NCBI GenBank assembly: GCA_964572475.1
Contig: CAZNEZ010000018.1
Coordinates: 1 to 34,365 of the forward strand
DNA: 34,365 nucleotides
Origin: CAZNEZ01 sp964572475
Lineage (GTDB): Bacteria > Bacillota > Clostridia > Lachnospirales > Lachnospiraceae
Reading direction: 5' to 3'
The notes below the pieces were generated by a model, which was not told where the DNA came from, did not search any database, and saw only the letters and a program-made list of their open reading frames with translations. Shown piece after piece: positions 16,311 through 22,837 of the stretch (positions are counted from its first letter, which is position 1; every line of letters starts with the position of its first letter). The position numbers and the translations under genes are program-made.

Positions 16311-18020
16311 ATGCGTCAAGAGAAGAACAATAAGAAAAAGAAGTTTGGTTTTATGGCAAGACTGTTATTAATGGTTGGAATTCCATCAGTTTCAATTGGC
16401 TTAATAGTTTGTACAGTTAGTACAATAGCTTTAGGAACTGCATTAAGGAATTCAGCTAGTGATACATTACTTACAGGCGCAACAGGTATTTATGCAGCAG
16501 TAGATGCTATTAATAGTGACAATATTGAGGTAAAGGGCAATACTCTATATAAAGGAGATACTAATATAGCAAGTCTCCAGACATTGGCAGATAAGTTTAA
16601 GAATAATGCTGAAGTAGATGTAACTATATTTGCAGGTGATACAAGAATATTAACGACCATTAATGGTGCAGTAGGAACTAAAGCTTCACAAGAAGTTATA
16701 GATGCAGTATTAACTAGGGGAGAGAGTTATTTTGCAAATAATGTAATAATTAATGATGAAGAATATTACGGATACTATCTTCCAATTAAGTCAGGTAATT
16801 CTATAATAGGTATGGCATTTTCCGGTATGCCTAGAGCAGAGATGGCACTTACAATCAAACATGCTGGAGCTAATGGAGTATATTCTACAATTGGTATTTT
16901 TATAATAACATGTATAGGTATATACTTTATTGTTAAAAGAATGATATCAGCTATGAAGAAAGCTACAAATGTTGTTGAAAAGTTATCTAATGGTGAACTT
17001 AATGTTAGTGAGGCAGAAGCTACTACTAATAGAACAGATGAACTGGGAGATATATGCAATAACTCCTACCATCTTGCTGTTACACTTAGAGATATAATGG
17101 AAAAGCTTAAAGCAATATCAACTAATCTACACGACATGTCAACAAGTCTTAGTCAATCATCAGAGACAACAAGTGAAAGTACGGTAGAGATTAGCAAAGC
17201 TGTTGGAGAAATCGCAAAGGGAGCATCTAATCAGGCAGAAGATACACAGGATGTTACAGGAGAGATTGCTCAGATGGGAGATGCTATCGAATCTATTACA
17301 GGTAATGTTGATGAACTTACAGCTTCCGCTACTGATATGAATAATTCAAAGAATCAGGTTATCAATAATATAATTGAACTGGATAATGCTACTAAGATTG
17401 CTTCAGAGGGAGTTAGTAATGCAAGCAATCAGGTTAATATCACTAATGAGTCAGTTGTTGAGATTCAAAAGGCCATTGATGTTATTAAGAGTATTGCAGA
17501 TCAGACAAACCTTTTGGCTCTTAATGCATCGATAGAGGCAGCCAGAGCTGGTGAAGCAGGAAGAGGATTTGCAGTAGTGGCTGAGGAAATAGGAAGTCTT
17601 GCTCAACAGTCAGGTGATTCATCTAATGAAATTAGTGGTGTTCTTGAAAAACTTCTTACTAACTATAATGAAGTTATTGAAGTTATGAAGTCAATTACAG
17701 TAGCAATGAATACACAGAGTAGAAGCATTGAAGATACAGAGGAACAATTTAACATACTTAAGGATGGAATAGAAAAAACACTTATTAATATTTCGGATAT
17801 TGAAAAAGAAACAAAAGAGATTGATAATAAGAGAGTTCTTATGATGGATTCTATTTCCAGTCTTTCTGCGATATCAGAAGAGAATGCAGCAGCATCTGAA
17901 GAGACACTTGCATCTGTAGAAGAACTTAATGCAGTTACATATGAGGTATCAGAAGAAGCAACACAACTTAATAAGATTGCTGCCGATCTTATGAGAGAGA
18001 TTGAAGTATTCAAAATTTAA
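16311..18020 (+). CDS. Methyl-accepting chemotaxis protein with a single Cache sensor
   Basis: 569 residues. Basic N terminus, membrane span 1 (~16-42), extracytoplasmic sensor (~45-188) resembling a single Cache domain of the sCache_3 type (YAAVDAIN..., DVTIFAGDTRILTTI..., YYGYYLPIK... IIGMAFSGMP), span 2 (~190-209), HAMP (~210-262), and a coiled signalling domain with the conserved hairpin tip around residues 395-425 (IADQTNLLALNASIEAA and GRGFAVVAEEI). It reports ligand occupancy to CheW-CheA. The ligand is not predictable; this Cache type often binds small organic acids. Start ATG 16311 with GGAGG upstream. No CheR/CheB-docking pentapeptide is seen at the C terminus (ends EVFKI). Controlled by the sigma-D promoter and followed by a hairpin, so monocistronic. 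Confidence 0.96.
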   Translation: MRQEKNNKKKKFGFMARLLLMVGIPSVSIGLIVCTVSTIALGTALRNSASDTLLTGATGIYAAVDAINSDNIEVKGNTLYKGDTNIASLQTLADKFKNNAEVDVTIFAGDTRILTTINGAVGTKASQEVIDAVLTRGESYFANNVIINDEEYYGYYLPIKSGNSIIGMAFSGMPRAEMALTIKHAGANGVYSTIGIFIITCIGIYFIVKRMISAMKKATNVVEKLSNGELNVSEAEATTNRTDELGDICNNSYHLAVTLRDIMEKLKAISTNLHDMSTSLSQSSETTSESTVEISKAVGEIAKGASNQAEDTQDVTGEIAQMGDAIESITGNVDELTASATDMNNSKNQVINNIIELDNATKIASEGVSNASNQVNITNESVVEIQKAIDVIKSIADQTNLLALNASIEAARAGEAGRGFAVVAEEIGSLAQQSGDSSNEISGVLEKLLTNYNEVIEVMKSITVAMNTQSRSIEDTEEQFNILKDGIEKTLINISDIEKETKEIDNKRVLMMDSISSLSAISEENAAASEETLASVEELNAVTYEVSEEATQLNKIAADLMREIEVFKI

Positions 18021-18036
18021 TACCATAGTGTAATGC

Positions 18037-18073
18037 TATAGGCTCTGTTGAGGAAAACTTGACAGAGCCTATA
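18037..18073 (+). terminator. Hairpin terminator of the chemoreceptor gene
   Basis: Perfect 12-bp stem 18037-18048 with 18062-18073 (core AGGCTCTGT/ACAGAGCCT), 13-nt loop, followed by TTTGTAT. The T run is short, so termination may be incomplete. Confidence 0.7.
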
Positions 18074-18121
18074 TTTGTATATATAGTAATGTATTATATT
18101 AATAAAATGATTGGAGATTTA

Positions 18122-18295
18122 ATGAAGATTGCCGATATATTGATTCTAATAATAATAGCTATAGCTGTTATTTTGGTTATTATTAAGCTGGTTAAAGATA
18201 AGATTAGTGGAAAATGCGGCTGTAGTGGTTCATGCAGTAATTGTAATTTTAATAATGAATGCCATAGAAAAAAGAATACTGAGATTAGAAAGTAA
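18122..18295 (+). CDS. FeoB-associated-type Cys-rich small membrane protein
   Basis: 57 residues: one N-terminal membrane span (~4-24), a short basic linker (KLVKDKISGK), then a Cys-rich tail with C32, C34, C38, C41 and C47. This layout (single span plus CxCxxxC...C tail) is that of the FeoB-associated Cys-rich membrane protein family, usually encoded beside the ferrous iron transporter. No feoA or feoB is in this window, so the name describes the family only. Start ATG 18122 with GGAG at 18113-18116; a longer frame from 18059 would begin inside the terminator. It lies 18 bases before the flippase-like gene and is probably co-transcribed with it. Confidence 0.7.
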   Translation: MKIADILILIIIAIAVILVIIKLVKDKISGKCGCSGSCSNCNFNNECHRKKNTEIRK

Positions 18296-18313
18296 GGAGA
18301 TAATGGTTAAAAT

Positions 18314-19351
18314 ATGAATAGCGATATTAAGAATAGATTGAAAAAGCTGATAGTACTAATACCTATTGTTATAATTGCTTCAGTTTTTTATATGATGTTT
18401 AAAGATAACTATAAGGAGATATTTAGACTGCTTTTGAATGTAAATCCACTCTTTCTTGCATTAATTCTTTTTATGGGAGCCTCATATCAAATACTTGATG
18501 CTATACCATTCAAATTACTGATACAAAGAAAGCTTGAACATTTTTCCTTATTTGATTCAATTAAGTTATGTTTGCTTGGGATATTCCTAAATGTTACAAC
18601 ATTTGGAACAGGCATAAAACCTGGACAGGCGTATTACCTTAATAAAAAAGGAATGGATTTGGGGAATGGCTTTGCTACTCTGATGCTGCCATATGTATAT
18701 CATAAGCTTACTATTGTAATATACGCAACCTTAGCGCTGATATTTACCAATGATTTTATTAAGGAAACTTATAGTAATAGTTATGGTTTTATATATGCTG
18801 GATATGGACTCAGCATACTTGTTATTCTTGGAATAGTACTTATAAGTACATCTAAAACTGTGCATAGAATTATATTTTATCCTTTTGACAGACATCTTAA
18901 AAAACCTTCAATTATAGCAAAAAAAGAGTTGATTAAATCTCAATTGGCATTATTACAACAAGAATCATCAGATATACTTAGAGACTTGAAACTGTGGTTA
19001 AAAATAATTCCTATTGACTTAATAAAAATGACATTTTGGTATGCAATACCTGTAATTGCAATTAGCGCAGTGGGAGGTGCTTCAAAGGCGGATATAATGC
19101 AAATTATTGCAACGTCCGCATTTATGCAATTAATCGTAGGTGTTATTCCAGTAACTGGTGGAATAGGTTCGACAGAGGTGGTATTTATTCTGTTATTTAC
19201 AGAGATATTTGGAAGTGTAGCAGCAGGGTCATCAATGGTGCTGTATAGATTGGCAAATTACTATATTCCATTTATAGTGAGTATAATTCTTGTTCTTGCT
19301 GGAATAACACAGATTGAAAAGAGAACAGCAAAATCTAAAAAGAAGTATTAA
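18314..19351 (+). CDS. Lysylphosphatidylglycerol synthase TM-region / flippase-like (UPF0104) protein
   Basis: 345-residue integral membrane protein with about eight spans. It matches the flippase-like family (MprF N-terminal region, LPG_synthase_TM): the segment SIKLCLLGIFLNVTTFGTGIKPGQAYYL is its hallmark, and IVGVIPVTGGIGSTEVVF is the second conserved loop. Family members move or modify membrane lipids, and some flip lysyl-phosphatidylglycerol. The aminoacyl-transferase domain of full MprF is absent here, so lipid movement rather than synthesis is likely. Start ATG 18314. The AAGGAG at 18294-18299 is 14 bases away, and a 4-codon micro-ORF (18303-18317) lies between, its TGA overlapping the start. 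Translational coupling is possible. Confidence 0.82.
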   Translation: MNSDIKNRLKKLIVLIPIVIIASVFYMMFKDNYKEIFRLLLNVNPLFLALILFMGASYQILDAIPFKLLIQRKLEHFSLFDSIKLCLLGIFLNVTTFGTGIKPGQAYYLNKKGMDLGNGFATLMLPYVYHKLTIVIYATLALIFTNDFIKETYSNSYGFIYAGYGLSILVILGIVLISTSKTVHRIIFYPFDRHLKKPSIIAKKELIKSQLALLQQESSDILRDLKLWLKIIPIDLIKMTFWYAIPVIAISAVGGASKADIMQIIATSAFMQLIVGVIPVTGGIGSTEVVFILLFTEIFGSVAAGSSMVLYRLANYYIPFIVSIILVLAGITQIEKRTAKSKKKY

Positions 19352-19354
19352 CAG

Positions 19355-19376
19355 CGTGAAAGATAAATCTTTCACG
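19355..19376 (+). repeat. Perfect hairpin between flippase gene and Cys-tail gene (repeat copy 2)
   Basis: CGTGAAAGAT-AA-ATCTTTCACG, a 10-bp inverted repeat (9-bp RNA stem with a TAAA loop) 4 bases after the flippase stop. No T tract follows, so it is more likely an mRNA-processing or stability hairpin or a protein site. 19357-19379 matches 8991-9013 at 20 of 23 positions. Confidence 0.55.
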
Positions 19377-19395
19377 TACGGAAACGAGGATTAAT

Positions 19396-19740
19396 ATGGA
19401 AAATATTAACACATTTATGGGAAATATAGAGGCTGATGATGTAAGCTATGATGATGAAGGATTTGTGAAGTCAATAAGTACAACAACAATGACAATTGTA
19501 ACACCTCAAAAGATATATTCTCCATTAATGATTGAAAGCTGCATGAATCCCGGAGAGTATAAAAAAATAGGTTTGACAATAATTTTTGAAAAAGATTCAA
19601 AAGAGATTACAATCAGACAAATGAATGAAATTTATAGATTAGATGCTGATAAAACAAGTGTAAAGCTTAAGAAATTTGTTCCTCAATTTACCAAAGCTGG
19701 ATTTAGGTGCGCAAATTGTATAAACTGTGGCAGGTGTTAG
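19396..19740 (+). CDS. Unknown protein with terminal C-x2-C-x2-C-x2-C motif
   Basis: 114 residues with no signal peptide or membrane span. The body is beta-rich in appearance (VKSISTTTMTIVTPQKIY..., KKIGLTIIFEKDSKEITIRQM). The protein ends exactly on GFRCANCINCGRC, so C105, C108, C111 and C114 are evenly spaced and the last residue is Cys. I do not recognise the family. The spacing could bind one Fe-S cluster or a zinc ion, or could be modified. No maturase, protease or exporter gene typical of a modified-peptide cluster lies nearby. Start ATG 19396 with GAGGA at 19386-19390. It may be co-transcribed with the two genes before it. Confidence 0.6.
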   Translation: MENINTFMGNIEADDVSYDDEGFVKSISTTTMTIVTPQKIYSPLMIESCMNPGEYKKIGLTIIFEKDSKEITIRQMNEIYRLDADKTSVKLKKFVPQFTKAGFRCANCINCGRC

Positions 19741-19760
19741 CCTAAAAAGATGGATATTTA

Positions 19761-19789
19761 TTGACTTTTAGTTGATAAATACATATAAT
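19761..19789 (+). promoter_or_regulatory. Promoter of trpS
   Basis: TTGACT (19761-19766), exact 17-bp spacer, TATAAT (19784-19789). Predicted start near 19796, giving a ~26-nt leader with no room for a T-box. Confidence 0.85.
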
Positions 19790-19821
19790 TCTATGTATGA
19801 ATACGAAAGGAATAGTTTAAA

Positions 19822-20910
19822 ATGGAAAAAATTATACTTACAGGTGATAGACCAACTGGAAGACTGCATGTAGGACATTATGTTGGATCATTAAAAAGAA
19901 GAGTAGAGCTTCAGAATTCAGGAGAGTATGACAAAATCTTTATTATGATTGCAGATGCTCAGGCTCTAACTGATAATGCAGATAATCCAGAAAAAGTAAG
20001 ACAGAATATTATAGAAGTAGCATTAGATTACTTGGCATGTGGATTAGATCCCCAAAAGTCAACTTTATTTATCCAGTCGCAAGTTCCTGAACTTACGGAA
20101 TTATCATTTTATTATATGAATCTTGTTACAGTATCAAGATTGCAGAGAAACCCTACCGTTAAGTCAGAAATTAAAATGAGAGATTTTGAAGCCAGTATTC
20201 CAGTAGGATTCTTCACATATCCTATCAGTCAGGCGGCTGACATTACGGCATTTATGGCAACGACTGTTCCTGTAGGCGAAGACCAGCTTCCAATGCTTGA
20301 GCAGACAAAGGAGATAGTTAGAAAGTTCAATTCAGTATATGGAGAAACGCTAAGAGAACCAGATATTCTATTACCAGATAATAAAGCATGTCTTAGACTT
20401 CCGGGTATTGATGGAAAGGCTAAGATGAGTAAATCACTTGGCAACTGTATCTATCTTTCGGATTCAGAAGAAGAGATTAAAACTAAAGTAATGAGCATGT
20501 TTACTGATCCTAATCATCTAAAAGTTTCTGATCCAGGACAGGTTGAGGGGAATCCAGTTTTTACATACCTTGATGCATTTTGCAAAGATGAACATTTTGC
20601 AGAATATCTTCCAGAGTATAATAATCTTCAGGAATTAAAGGATCATTATACTAGAGGAGGACTCGGTGATGTTAAAATCAAAAAATTCCTTAATAGTGTA
20701 CTTCAAGATGAACTGTTACCAATACGAAATAGAAGAAAAGAATATGAGAAAGATATTCCAGCAATCTATGAGATACTTCGTAAAGGAAGTATTGAAGCTG
20801 AAGCAGCAGCACATGCTACACTTGATAAAGTTAAAGATGCCATGAAGATTAATTACTTTGATGATAAAGAGCTAATAGCGGCTCAAAGTGAGAAATACAA
20901 ATCAGAGTAA
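19822..20910 (+). CDS. trpS: Tryptophanyl-tRNA synthetase
   Basis: 362-residue class I synthetase that charges tRNA-Trp. HIGH-type motif HVGH at residues 16-19 after LTGDRPTGRL, and KMSKS at 201-205 (GKAKMSKSLGN). The sequence belongs to the clade with an LTGDRPTG N terminus and VSRLQRNPTVKSEI, shared by streptococcal TrpRS and Deinococcus TrpRS II, rather than the Bacillus/E. coli type; that comparison is from memory. Length is normal for the clade. Start ATG 19822 with AAAGGAA upstream. Own promoter and terminator, so monocistronic. Confidence 0.95.
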   Translation: MEKIILTGDRPTGRLHVGHYVGSLKRRVELQNSGEYDKIFIMIADAQALTDNADNPEKVRQNIIEVALDYLACGLDPQKSTLFIQSQVPELTELSFYYMNLVTVSRLQRNPTVKSEIKMRDFEASIPVGFFTYPISQAADITAFMATTVPVGEDQLPMLEQTKEIVRKFNSVYGETLREPDILLPDNKACLRLPGIDGKAKMSKSLGNCIYLSDSEEEIKTKVMSMFTDPNHLKVSDPGQVEGNPVFTYLDAFCKDEHFAEYLPEYNNLQELKDHYTRGGLGDVKIKKFLNSVLQDELLPIRNRRKEYEKDIPAIYEILRKGSIEAEAAAHATLDKVKDAMKINYFDDKELIAAQSEKYKSE

Positions 20911-20913
20911 AAC

Positions 20914-20949
20914 TATTAATATTACTAAGAATATTAATATTACTAAGAA
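20914..20949 (+). repeat. Two tandem 18-bp repeats after trpS
   Basis: TATTAATATTACTAAGAA twice in perfect tandem (20914-20931, 20932-20949), starting 3 bases after the trpS stop and 15 bases before the terminator stem. Probably a local slippage duplication. Confidence 0.8.
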
Positions 20950-20964
20950 TTAGGACAATTTCAA

Positions 20965-21007
20965 AATAACATCTATTCACTAAATAATGGATAGGTGTTA
21001 TTTTTTT
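20965..21007 (+). terminator. Rho-independent terminator of trpS
   Basis: 15-bp stem 20965-20979 with 20988-21002, containing two G-U pairs, 8-nt loop, then an uninterrupted T run to 21007. Confidence 0.92.
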
Positions 21008-21022
21008 AGATAAAATAGTAAA

Positions 21023-21092
21023 CAGTCAAAATCAGTCAAAAACATTTGAATAAATATGAATGAATATGCTTGACAATGACTGAATATGAATG
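21023..21092 (+). promoter_or_regulatory. Candidate FruR operator region: direct and inverted repeats
   Basis: CAGTCAAA occurs at 21023-21030 and 21033-21040, one helical turn apart. TCAGTCA at 21032-21038 is inverted as TGACTGA at 21077-21083, inside the promoter spacer. TGAATATG and close variants recur several times between 21047 and 21090. This looks like a multi-site operator, most simply for the DeoR-type regulator encoded next; binding is inferred. Confidence 0.55.
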
Positions 21093-21098
21093 TATAAT
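21070..21098 (+). promoter_or_regulatory. Promoter of the fru operon
   Basis: Consensus TTGACA (21070-21075), exact 17-bp spacer, consensus TATAAT (21093-21098). Both hexamers are perfect, so strong repression in the absence of fructose is to be expected. Leader ~63 nt. Confidence 0.9.
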
Positions 21099-21166
21099 GC
21101 AATTAGAAGTTAACAACAATAATCAATACATAAAGAATAATAAGCAGTACATTAAGGAGAAATCAT

Positions 21167-21916
21167 ATGTTAGCAGAAAAAAGAATGTCTGAGATAATAA
21201 AAATTGTTAATGAGAAAAAGAGCATTACAGTTCAGGAACTTATGGAGGAATTTGACGCATCTGAGTCAACGATAAGAAGAGACTTGAATACACTTCACGC
21301 AGAAGGATATATAGTTAAAGTGTTTGGTGGAGCAATTGCTAATGATACTGGATATAGTACAAAGGATGATGATGTGGAAGAAAGACAGCTTTTGAATCTT
21401 GAGGATAAGAAAAGTATAGCTAAATATGCTGCTTTACTAATCTGTGATGATGATTTTGTTTATCTTGATGCTGGAACTACAACAGAATATATGATTGATT
21501 ATATTACATCTAAAAAAGCAGTATTTGTAACTAATGCTGTAGACCATGCAAGAAGATTGGTCAAGGCAGGATTTAGAGCTTATCTGATAGGTGGAGAGCT
21601 TAAAGCATCTACAGAAGCTATTGTAGGCAATGAGGCATTAATAAGTATTTCAAAATATAACTTTACAAAAGGTTTTTTTGGAGCAAATGGTGTTAATACT
21701 AAAGAAGGATTCACAACTCCTGAACTTAATGAAGCAATGGTGAAAAAAGCAGCTTTTGATAAATGTAAAGATGCATATGTGTTATGTGATAACAGTAAGT
21801 TTAATCAAATATCTCCAATAACATTTGCGGCCTTTGAGTCAGCACAGATTATTACTAATGAAGTAACAGATTTAAAATATAAAAAATATGCCAATATAAC
21901 GGAGGTGAACAGATAG
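21167..21916 (+). CDS. fruR: DeoR-family transcriptional regulator of the fructose operon
   Basis: 249 residues. N-terminal DeoR helix-turn-helix (~6-57: ITVQELMEEFDASESTIRRDLNTLHAEG, the DeoR signature) and a C-terminal sugar-phosphate sensor domain of the ISOCOT type (YLDAGTTTEYM, FVTNAVDHARRL, GGELKASTEAIVG, GANGVNTKEGFTTP, CDNSKF). In this setting it most likely senses fructose-1-phosphate and represses the operon. Start ATG 21167 with AAGGAG upstream. First gene of the operon, one base before fruK, so it is autoregulated with its targets. Confidence 0.93.
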   Translation: MLAEKRMSEIIKIVNEKKSITVQELMEEFDASESTIRRDLNTLHAEGYIVKVFGGAIANDTGYSTKDDDVEERQLLNLEDKKSIAKYAALLICDDDFVYLDAGTTTEYMIDYITSKKAVFVTNAVDHARRLVKAGFRAYLIGGELKASTEAIVGNEALISISKYNFTKGFFGANGVNTKEGFTTPELNEAMVKKAAFDKCKDAYVLCDNSKFNQISPITFAAFESAQIITNEVTDLKYKKYANITEVNR

Positions 21917-21917
21917 T

Positions 21918-22820
21918 ATGATTTATACAGTTACTTTTAACCCATCACTTGATTATATAGTTGGAATTGAAAAACTTAATCTAGGTGAAGTGAATAGGGC
22001 AGTGGAGGAACATATTCTTCCAGGTGGTAAAGGTATTAACGTATCAATTGTATTAACTAATCTAGGTATTGATAATACCGCACTTGGTTTTACAGCAGGT
22101 TTTACAGGAAGAGAGATAACAAGAGAAATACACGGATTTGGGTGTAAAACAGATTTTATTGAAATAGCAGATGGAATGTCAAGAATTAATGTTAAAGTTC
22201 ACGAGAAGATAGAAACAGAACTTAATGGTCTAGGGCCAGACATTACAGAAGAACATGTAAGAAAGCTATTTGATAAGCTGAATAATCTGACAGAGGATGA
22301 CGTATTAGTTCTTGCAGGAAGCATTCCTAATTCTATGCCGGATTCTATATATGCAGATATATTAAAATATGTGTCAGATAAAAAAGTTAAAGTTGTAGTA
22401 GATGCAACTAAAGAACTTTTAGTAAATGTATTAGAATACAAGCCATTTTTGATAAAGCCCAATAATCATGAATTAGGAGAAATATTTGGGATTAAATTAA
22501 CTAGTAAAGCTGAAGTGCTTGAATATGCTAAAAGATTACAACAAAAGGGCGCAAGAAATGTACTGGTTTCAATGGCAGGAGACGGTGCTGTATTCGTTTC
22601 GGAAAATGGAGAGACATATAGTAGCGAGGCTCCAAAAGGTAAACTGATTAATTCAGTAGGAGCAGGAGATTCTATGGTGGCAGGATTCGTAGCAGGATAT
22701 ATGGAAAAAAGAGAATTTGAATATGCCTTTAAGATGGGAATATCGGCAGGAAGTGCATCAGCATTTTCAGAAAATCTGGCAACAAAACAAGAAGTATTGG
22801 CAATATATAACACATTATAG
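21918..22820 (+). CDS. fruK: 1-phosphofructokinase
   Basis: 300-residue PfkB-family kinase that converts fructose-1-phosphate to fructose-1,6-bisphosphate with ATP. Marks: TFNPSLDYIV at the N terminus, GGKGINVS, and the second PfkB signature with catalytic D251 in SVGAGDSMVAGF. The TVTFNPSLD start is characteristic of FruK/LacC-type enzymes, and the fruA neighbour decides for FruK. Start ATG 21918, one base after the fruR stop, with GGAGGTG at 21901-21907 lying inside the fruR end. Confidence 0.96.
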   Translation: MIYTVTFNPSLDYIVGIEKLNLGEVNRAVEEHILPGGKGINVSIVLTNLGIDNTALGFTAGFTGREITREIHGFGCKTDFIEIADGMSRINVKVHEKIETELNGLGPDITEEHVRKLFDKLNNLTEDDVLVLAGSIPNSMPDSIYADILKYVSDKKVKVVVDATKELLVNVLEYKPFLIKPNNHELGEIFGIKLTSKAEVLEYAKRLQQKGARNVLVSMAGDGAVFVSENGETYSSEAPKGKLINSVGAGDSMVAGFVAGYMEKREFEYAFKMGISAGSASAFSENLATKQEVLAIYNTL

Positions 22821-22837
22821 TGTAGAAGGAGGTTTTT

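Noticed and set aside
18131..18138. A second GCCGATAT, resembling a sigma-D -10 box.
   Set aside because: It lies inside the Cys-rich protein gene (codons for IADI) and has no TAAA 14-16 bases upstream.
19396..19740. Reading the Cys-tail protein as a modified-peptide (ranthipeptide/SCIFF-like) precursor.
   Set aside because: At 114 residues with a structured-looking body and no radical SAM maturase, protease or exporter nearby, the evidence is not sufficient.
19741..19821. T-box or tryptophan leader upstream of trpS; also looked for upstream of ilvE and gltX.
   Set aside because: Leaders of about 26, 36 and 58 nt are too short and show no T-box sequence or antiterminator.
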